In this document: positions 58,909-64,000 of the stretch, piece after piece
How positions within the stretch are numbered: position 1 is the first letter of the stretch
How the letters are laid out: each line of letters starts with the position of its first letter
DNA from: Paractinoplanes rishiriensis
GTDB lineage: Bacteria; Actinomycetota; Actinomycetes; Mycobacteriales; Micromonosporaceae
Assembly (NCBI RefSeq): GCF_016862375.1
Contig: NZ_BOMV01000056.1
Location: 88,845-152,844, forward strand
Reading direction: 5' to 3'
Length of the DNA: 64,000 nt
Position numbers and translations under genes: made by a program
The notes under the pieces: model-generated
Database searches by the model: none
The model's input: only the letters and a program-made list of their open reading frames with translations
Told to the model about the DNA's origin: nothing

Positions 58909-61164
58909 TCATCCCTTCGGGGCGGGGTGCGACGGGGGACGCCGGCGGCTCCCCCAGTCCGACGGCTCGGGGCCGAGCACCAGGTGCAACCGGCCGCCGC
59001 GATGCACGTCCGCGGCGCTCAGGTGGCTGCCGTGCAGCGGCTTGCCGTTGAGCGTGGCGGACTGGACGTACTGGGCCGGCGGGCTCTGGTCGAGGCCGTC
59101 GACGCCGATCGGGGTCTGCCGGTGCCCGCTGGTCTCGATGACGAACTCACCGTCGCCGGCCTGCAGCACCGCGCGCTCGAAGGCCGGCGCGTTGACCAGG
59201 AACAGGTGCTGCCCGGCCACCGGGAACAGGCCCAGCGACGCCCACACGTACCAGGAACTGAGGCCGCCCGAGTCGTCGTTGCCCGGCAGCCCGCCGGGAC
59301 CGGTGCCGAACTGCCAGGTCAGCGCGGAGTGCACCACCTCGGCGGTGCGGTCCGGCCGGCCGGCGTAGTGGTACGCCCAGGGTGCCTCCATGTCCGGCTC
59401 GTTGTTGAGGCCCTCGAAGCGGTTCAGCGCGTAGCCGGCCGCCATCTCCACCGAATCGGGGCAGCGGCCGGGCTGCTTCACCGGCTCGGCGCCGTACCCG
59501 AAGAATTCGTCCAGCATGGCCACGAAACCCGCGTCGCCGCCGGCCAGGCCGATCCGGGCGGCCATGTCGTGGATCAGCCGAAACGAGTAGTTCCACTTGC
59601 CGCCCTCGTAGAACTCCGAGTCGCGCAGCAGCCCGGTGGCCGGGTCGAAGGCGTTGATCCAGCCGCGGCCACGGCGTTCCGAGTCGTCGGCGAGCCGGCG
59701 GTCGTTGACCGCGCGGGCCACCTGGGCGGTGCAGAAATGCCCGTACGCGAGGTCGAGGGTGTGCGTGATCGGGTGCACCACGCCGTGCTCGTAGAAGTCC
59801 TCGCCGTACATCCGGCGCAGGTCGTCGGACATGTGCACGAGCGCCCAACTCCAGTCGATCCCGCTCAGGCGCAGCGCGTACGCGTCCGCCAAAGCGGTGT
59901 GCGCGAGCGCGCTCGCCTGCCGGAAGAACCGGTCGGCGCCGCGGGCCATCCGGTAGCCGATCGGGAAGTTGCCCTCCTCCTCACAGACCCGGATGAGCGA
60001 CTCCAGCAGGTCGGCGAACCGGTCCGGCGCGATCGCGGCGAGCAGCGGCAACTGGGTCTTGTAGATGTCCCACATGGTGCAGACGTCGAACGCGAACGGG
60101 CCGGCGGTGGGCCAGAACGGGCTCTCGTCGTCGGCGATGGCCGGCTTGATCAGCGAGTGGTAGAGCCCGGTCGCGAAGACCCGGCGGCGGGCCCGGGTGC
60201 CGCCCTCGACCTGCACCCGGCTGACGTACTCGCGCCAGCGGGCCCGGGTGCGGGAGCGGACCACGTTGAAGGCCGGCGCGTCCGGGCCGCACTCGCGTTC
60301 CAGGTTGCGCCGGGCCTGGTCGCATCCGCGCAGCGAGAACCCCATCCGCAGCTCGACGGTCTGCCCCGGACGGGTCGACCCCATAAAGAGCATCCCGAAC
60401 GGGCGGAGCGTCGTGTGCCGGATGCTGTCGAAATCCAGGCGGGTGCCGCCGTCGATCAGGCGCCGGTCGTACCAGAGCATTTGTCGCCAGCCGGGGGTGT
60501 CCGTCTCGAGATAGACCGACAGCGGCACACCCTCCATCACCACGGTGCCCTGCGCCCGCCCGTGGCCGATGCTCTCCACCTGGGCCCGCAGCGGCACGGT
60601 CCGGCCCAGGTCGATGGCCAGCCCTCCGAGCGACAGGTCGACCACCACCCGCGCGGAGTGGTGCTCGGGGAACGTGTAGCGGTGCACGGCGACCTTGGCG
60701 CCCACGGTGATCTCGCAACGCACCCCGGTGTCCAGGGTCGCGGCGTAGTAGCCGGCCTCGGCCACCTCGTCGCGCAGCCCCCAGGACTCGCCCAGTTCGT
60801 CGAGCGGCTGCACCATCGGCGTCACCCGCACGTAGTTGTAGTACTTGCGGATGGCGCCGGTGCCGGACTGCTGGAAGTGGGTGAAGCCGGACGCCTGGAG
60901 CCGGCCGAACATCTCCTCCGGCACGCCCTCGGTGTTCTTGGCGTACCGGCCGTAGCCGGTCGGGTAGGCGCCCGAGTAGGCGCAGGCGGACACCATGCCG
61001 AGCGGCGAGGTGGCGCCCGGGTGGGTGTTGCCGACCTGAGGCTTCGGCCACCACCAGGTGGCGGCGAGACCGTGCGGGCTCGGCAGGTCGGTGGCGGCGG
61101 TCCCGATGAACGGGTCGATGTCGTCGAGGATGGCGGAACGATATCGGCCTGCGATTTCGTACAC
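58909..61164 (-). CDS. GH92 family exo-alpha-mannosidase
   Basis: 751 aa, full family length, no signal peptide seen with this start. Hallmarks: DPFIGT near the N-terminus, GNTHPGATSPLG, NRFEGLNNEPDMEAPWAY and GLPGNDDSGGLSSWYVW. GH92 enzymes are calcium-dependent exo-mannosidases, mostly alpha-1,2. GTG 61164 is chosen because of the upstream GGTGGA; GTG 61185 is possible. Co-transcribed with the glycosyltransferase behind it, divergent from the CBM2 protein gene. Likely acts on imported mannose oligosaccharides. Confidence 0.92.
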   Translation of the reverse strand: MYEIAGRYRSAILDDIDPFIGTAATDLPSPHGLAATWWWPKPQVGNTHPGATSPLGMVSACAYSGAYPTGYGRYAKNTEGVPEEMFGRLQASGFTHFQQSGTGAIRKYYNYVRVTPMVQPLDELGESWGLRDEVAEAGYYAATLDTGVRCEITVGAKVAVHRYTFPEHHSARVVVDLSLGGLAIDLGRTVPLRAQVESIGHGRAQGTVVMEGVPLSVYLETDTPGWRQMLWYDRRLIDGGTRLDFDSIRHTTLRPFGMLFMGSTRPGQTVELRMGFSLRGCDQARRNLERECGPDAPAFNVVRSRTRARWREYVSRVQVEGGTRARRRVFATGLYHSLIKPAIADDESPFWPTAGPFAFDVCTMWDIYKTQLPLLAAIAPDRFADLLESLIRVCEEEGNFPIGYRMARGADRFFRQASALAHTALADAYALRLSGIDWSWALVHMSDDLRRMYGEDFYEHGVVHPITHTLDLAYGHFCTAQVARAVNDRRLADDSERRGRGWINAFDPATGLLRDSEFYEGGKWNYSFRLIHDMAARIGLAGGDAGFVAMLDEFFGYGAEPVKQPGRCPDSVEMAAGYALNRFEGLNNEPDMEAPWAYHYAGRPDRTAEVVHSALTWQFGTGPGGLPGNDDSGGLSSWYVWASLGLFPVAGQHLFLVNAPAFERAVLQAGDGEFVIETSGHRQTPIGVDGLDQSPPAQYVQSATLNGKPLHGSHLSAADVHRGGRLHLVLGPEPSDWGSRRRPPSHPAPKG

Positions 61165-61207
61165 GTGAACTTTCCACCGGGTCACCCGCACGCATCGATG
61201 CTGGTCA

Positions 61208-61236
61208 TTGACGTCCACTTCGGCCGGACCTATGTT
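61208..61236 (+). promoter_or_regulatory. consensus promoter giving a leaderless transcript
   Basis: TTGACG (61208-61213), exact 17-nt spacer, TATGTT (61231-61236), then 6 nt to the ATG at 61243. The best-formed example of the leaderless arrangement in the window. Confidence 0.8.
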
Positions 61237-61242
61237 TCGCGC

Positions 61243-62259
61243 ATGAAAACAATCCGGCTCGCTACCGCCATGGTGTCCGGTATCGCCGCCGCCGCCGCGT
61301 TGATCGTCTCGTTCGCCGCCACGCCGACGCTGGCCGGCACTCCCGGCGGCGGGTGCAGCGCCACCGTCCGGATCGACTCCGAGTGGGGCTCCGGCCCGCG
61401 CGGCGGCCAGATCGTCTCCGTCACCGTCACCAACACGTCCGCCGCGACCGCCGCCAAGTGGGCCGTGTCCTGGCCCCTGGTCACCGGCCAGCGGGTCCGC
61501 ACCGCCTGGAACGCCACGGTCAGCACCACCGGCAGCACCGCCACCGCGGTCAACACCCGCTGGAACGGCACCCTGGCGGCCGGCGCCGCCACCACGTTCG
61601 GCATGCAGCTCGACGGCGTCTTCCCACCGCCCGCGCTGACCTGCGACAACGGCACCACTCCCCCGCCGCCGGCCGCTGACTTCACGGTCACCGAGCTCGA
61701 CAACACCCGCACCGTGACCCTGCGCGTGGGCCAGACGCTGGCGGTCAACCTGTCCGGCGGTTACCGCAAGCCGGATCTCACCGGCACCGCGCTCACCGAA
61801 CTGTCGAGCAGCGGCGGCGGCACCACCGGTCAGCCGCTGACTGTGCTCTACCGGGCGGCCGCCGACGGCTCGGAGACGCTGCACAGCGACACCGAGGCCG
61901 GGGCGCTGTGGCGGGTGGCGGTCAACGTAGTCGGCGTGCCGCCGTCCGGCGGGGGCCAGACGGTCGTGGTCACCGCCACCAATAACCAGGGCTCGACCAG
62001 CCTGGCCGTCGGGGACACCCTGGTGGTCAGCCTGCCCGGTAACTATGTGCCGCCGGCGCTGTCTGCCGAGGGGGTGCTGTCCCTGGCCGCGGTCTCGGGC
62101 GGCTATCCGACGGCCGACCCGCTGCTGGCCCGGTATGTGGCGAACGCCCCCGGCCAGGTCGACCTGTCGAGCATCACCGACGCAGCGTGCCGCCACCAGC
62201 CGACCCCGTGCCCGTCACCGCAGGTGCGCTGGCTCCTGCACGCCACGGTCACCGGCTGA
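61243..62259 (+). CDS. secreted CBM2-like protein with two unknown C-terminal repeats
   Basis: 338 aa. Signal peptide (about 1-31), a CBM2-like module (about 36-130, WAVSWPLVTGQRVRTAWN, WNGTLAAGAATTF), a short Pro linker, then two ~85-residue repeats (about 145-230 and 240-338). Each repeat has LxVGxTLxVxLxGxY near its start and a Trp before its last strand. The repeats look beta-rich and faintly chagasin-like, but I do not recognise them. No catalytic domain is visible. The start is fixed by the leaderless promoter. Divergent from GH92 and followed by a strong terminator. Confidence 0.8.
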   Translation: MKTIRLATAMVSGIAAAAALIVSFAATPTLAGTPGGGCSATVRIDSEWGSGPRGGQIVSVTVTNTSAATAAKWAVSWPLVTGQRVRTAWNATVSTTGSTATAVNTRWNGTLAAGAATTFGMQLDGVFPPPALTCDNGTTPPPPAADFTVTELDNTRTVTLRVGQTLAVNLSGGYRKPDLTGTALTELSSSGGGTTGQPLTVLYRAAADGSETLHSDTEAGALWRVAVNVVGVPPSGGGQTVVVTATNNQGSTSLAVGDTLVVSLPGNYVPPALSAEGVLSLAAVSGGYPTADPLLARYVANAPGQVDLSSITDAACRHQPTPCPSPQVRWLLHATVTG

Positions 62260-62293
62260 GACTCCACCAGCCGGAGCACCCTGCGCCGCGAAT

Positions 62294-62337
62294 CTTGGCG
62301 TGGTCGCCATTCCCCAAGCAGTGGTGACCACGCCGAG
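62294..62337 (+). terminator. terminator of the CBM2-protein gene
   Basis: About 16-bp stem (CTTGGCGTGGTCGCCA with its partner ending 62337; one or two G-U pairs), 12-nt loop, 34 bp after the stop. No T tract. Confidence 0.75.
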
Positions 62338-62370
62338 GGCCGAGATATGCGAACTGGCGCCCTCAGAGCG

Positions 62371-62400
62371 CGTGGGGGTTCAAGTCCCCCTCCGGACACG
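62371..62400 (+). other. tRNA-Leu 3' fragment (probable att site)
   Basis: T-arm GGGGG-TTCAAGT-CCCCC (62374-62390) followed by TCCGGAC and discriminator A (62391-62398) is the exact 3' end of an actinobacterial tRNA-Leu with a GTCCGGA acceptor. No 5' acceptor, D-arm or anticodon arm precedes it, so it is not a whole tRNA. It lies directly before the serine recombinase gene, as expected for an attachment-site remnant at the border of an integrated element. Confidence 0.7.
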
Positions 62401-62416
62401 TTAAACCCCATGTTGA

Positions 62417-63998
62417 TCACTCACGTTTCCGGTGGGATCGCGTGGGGTTTCTTGCTGCTGCCCGGCTCCGCCGAGATTTCCTTGTCCTCCGAGCCGAGGA
62501 TCGGCGGGCGTGTCGGTCGCGCTCGCCTTGTGTCCGTTGCTCGGGACAAATGGTCGATGGCGGTTCGGCCATGAGCTCATCGGGCTCAAGGGCGTCGGCG
62601 TTGTTCGCTACCGGCGGGCTGCCGTGCTGTTCGTTGATGTCGGTGATCGTGGCGGTGCCCCGAGCACCGACTATGACCAAGTCGCGGCTGCGCAGATGTG
62701 CGGCGAGGCGGTCGACGCTGCCGGTGTCGGCGATTGAGCTGTTCGCGGCGGCTAGGTGCTCGACGAGGCGGGTCTCGGCCCAGTAGAGCCAGCGTGGCGC
62801 TTCGCCGGTGGCGGGTTGGCCGCTGGTGTGGCCGTGGCGGCAGCGGTAGCCGGGCCGCTGGTTGACCCAGTGCCCGGCCATGCGTCGTCCGCAGATGCCG
62901 CAGATCACCAGACCGGTCAGCGCATACCGGCGCTGCTGCCCGTCCTGCGGCATCGCCTGAGCGGTGATTTGCTGGGCTGTGGTGAAGTCGTCATCGCTGA
63001 CCAGCGGCGGGTGGGCACGGTTGGCGGAGACGACCCACTCGGAGCGTGGGTTCCAGATCCGGACCGGGCCGAGGCTGCTGCGCCGGTCACCGGGGACGGC
63101 TTCGCGGTGGTCGGTGAACTGCCGGTTCCACACCTGCCGGCCGGTGTAGCGGGGGGTTGGCCAGGATCGCCGCGACCGTCCGCACCGTCCACACCGCCTG
63201 CGTCCGGTGGGGGTTGCGGACCCGGTCGTAGACGCCGGGTGACGGGATCCGTCGTTCGTTGAGTTCCCGGGCGATCCCGGCCGTGCTCGTGCCGGCCAGG
63301 CGGCGGGCGAAGATCCACCGGACGTGCGAGGCTGTCACCGGATCGATGTCCAGGCGGTGCTGGCGGCGGCCCCAGCTGGCCTGGATCTGGTTCGGGTGCG
63401 GGCCGGCGTCGACCAGCTGGTAGCCGTACGGTGGGCGACCGCCCTGATGGCGGCCTTGCTCGCGGACCTGGGCCGCCATCGCCGTGCGGACCCGGAACCG
63501 GGTACGCATCACCTCACGCTGCGATTGATGACCCAGCATCATCAACAACGCCCGATGATCCGGTTCGTCGAGATCGACCGGGCCCTGCGCTTCAGGCAGC
63601 CACAATCGGATGCCGAGGCCCTGCAGCGTCTCGATCACCCGCCGGGCTTCGCCACCGCCAGCGAACGCCCGCTCAAACTCGCCCACCACGACCGCATCGA
63701 ACGCCCGGTCCGGATCCGCCGCCGCGGCAAGCAATGCCGCCGCCTGCGGCCGTTTGGACCAGGGCAGGCTCCGTGACGCCCCCGAGTCGAAGAACTCCAC
63801 CACTATCCGGCCCCAGCCGGCGACCAGCCGCTGCGCCGTCTCCAACTGCCAGGCCCGCGACGACACCGGATCCTGATACTCACTCGTCGAGAGCCGCCCA
63901 TAGAAAGCGAACCGCAGTCTCCCGGCACCAGGCCGAGCCGACCGGCCGCGAACCCGCGGCAGAGAAGGCACAGTGGCAACCCACGCTTCGAACGACAT
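62417..63998 (-). pseudogene. large serine recombinase, frameshifted (possibly 5' partial)
   Basis: Two frames make one recombinase. The first (63998 down to about 63155) has the resolvase core with the catalytic Ser region FAFYGRLSTSEYQ and the Arg-bearing helix near FERAFAGGGEARR, then a recombinase domain (GGRPPYGY, AGIARELNERRIPSP, VWTVRTVAAILANP). In the run of six C (minus strand, near 63150-63155) one extra base shifts the frame. The second frame continues with YTGRQVWNRQF, a zinc ribbon (CGICGRRMAGHW ... YRCRHGH) and a basic tail. True start may lie beyond the window edge. It probably integrates or excises the element bordered by the tRNA-Leu fragment. Confidence 0.85.
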
Positions 63999-64000
63999 TG

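Noticed and set aside
62341..62400. Complete tRNA gene
   Set aside because: Only T-arm and acceptor 3' strand are present; no D-arm, anticodon stem or matching 5' acceptor precede it.

Overview
The window is high-GC actinobacterial DNA. The dense, strand-switching gene layout, many GTG starts, many leaderless promoters, a methyl-accepting chemotaxis protein and a large set of secreted CBM2-bearing polysaccharidases suggest a Micromonosporaceae-type soil actinomycete. An Actinoplanes-like genus is my inference; no rRNA or marker gene fixes it.

Left part (1-14.8 kb): a minus-strand alcohol dehydrogenase / amidohydrolase / DUF59 operon resembles the accessory genes of propane-monooxygenase clusters. 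Next come smpB with a small leaderless neighbour, an AlaX-type tRNA editing protein, an orphan xylose-type binding lipoprotein, a YtrA-like GntR/ABC operon, a succinate-semialdehyde dehydrogenase, a large NACHT NTPase, a 3-hydroxyisobutyrate dehydrogenase-like oxidoreductase, a GlxA-type regulator and a Sua5 family protein.

Plant polysaccharide island (14.8-28.3 kb): two minus-strand operons. One (CE4-type deacetylase, Tat-exported SGNH esterase, GH115, second SGNH esterase) looks like a xylan debranching pathway. The other (GH74, GH48, AA10 LPMO, each with a CBM2 domain) looks like a xyloglucan/cellulose pathway. Its promoter carries perfect CebR-type boxes, and a decayed GH10 xylanase start lies divergently beside it with its own box. 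A third identical box lies 29 kb away, upstream of a small unknown lipoprotein.

Middle (28.3-40.5 kb): UDP-glucose dehydrogenase; an alpha-glucoside-type ABC importer without its ATPase, behind a perfect 16-bp palindrome; a gene-poor, lower-GC stretch with small ORFs and a chemoreceptor; a secreted metzincin; lipB; and a small excalibur-domain protein.

Amino-sugar and starch region (40.6-50.9 kb): an NgcEFG-like importer operon headed by RpiR and SIS genes and followed by a GH16-like enzyme with a chitin-binding CBM5/12 module. It is divergent from a GlcNAc-kinase-like gene. A large secreted GH13 amylase with two CBM25 modules follows.

Right part (50.8-64 kb): a TetR/membrane-protein divergon with a long inverted repeat; an aliphatic-sulfonate-type ABC operon whose binding-protein gene is frameshifted; a DUF1295 membrane protein; a CebR-boxed lipoprotein; a methyltransferase; a GT4/GH92 operon divergent from a secreted CBM2 protein with two unknown repeats. 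Last, a tRNA-Leu 3' fragment abuts a frameshifted large serine recombinase, which I read as one end of an integrated element.

Across the window about seventeen genes share a TANNNT or CANNNT hexamer 6-8 nt before the start codon with no Shine-Dalgarno sequence. I used this pattern to choose several starts.
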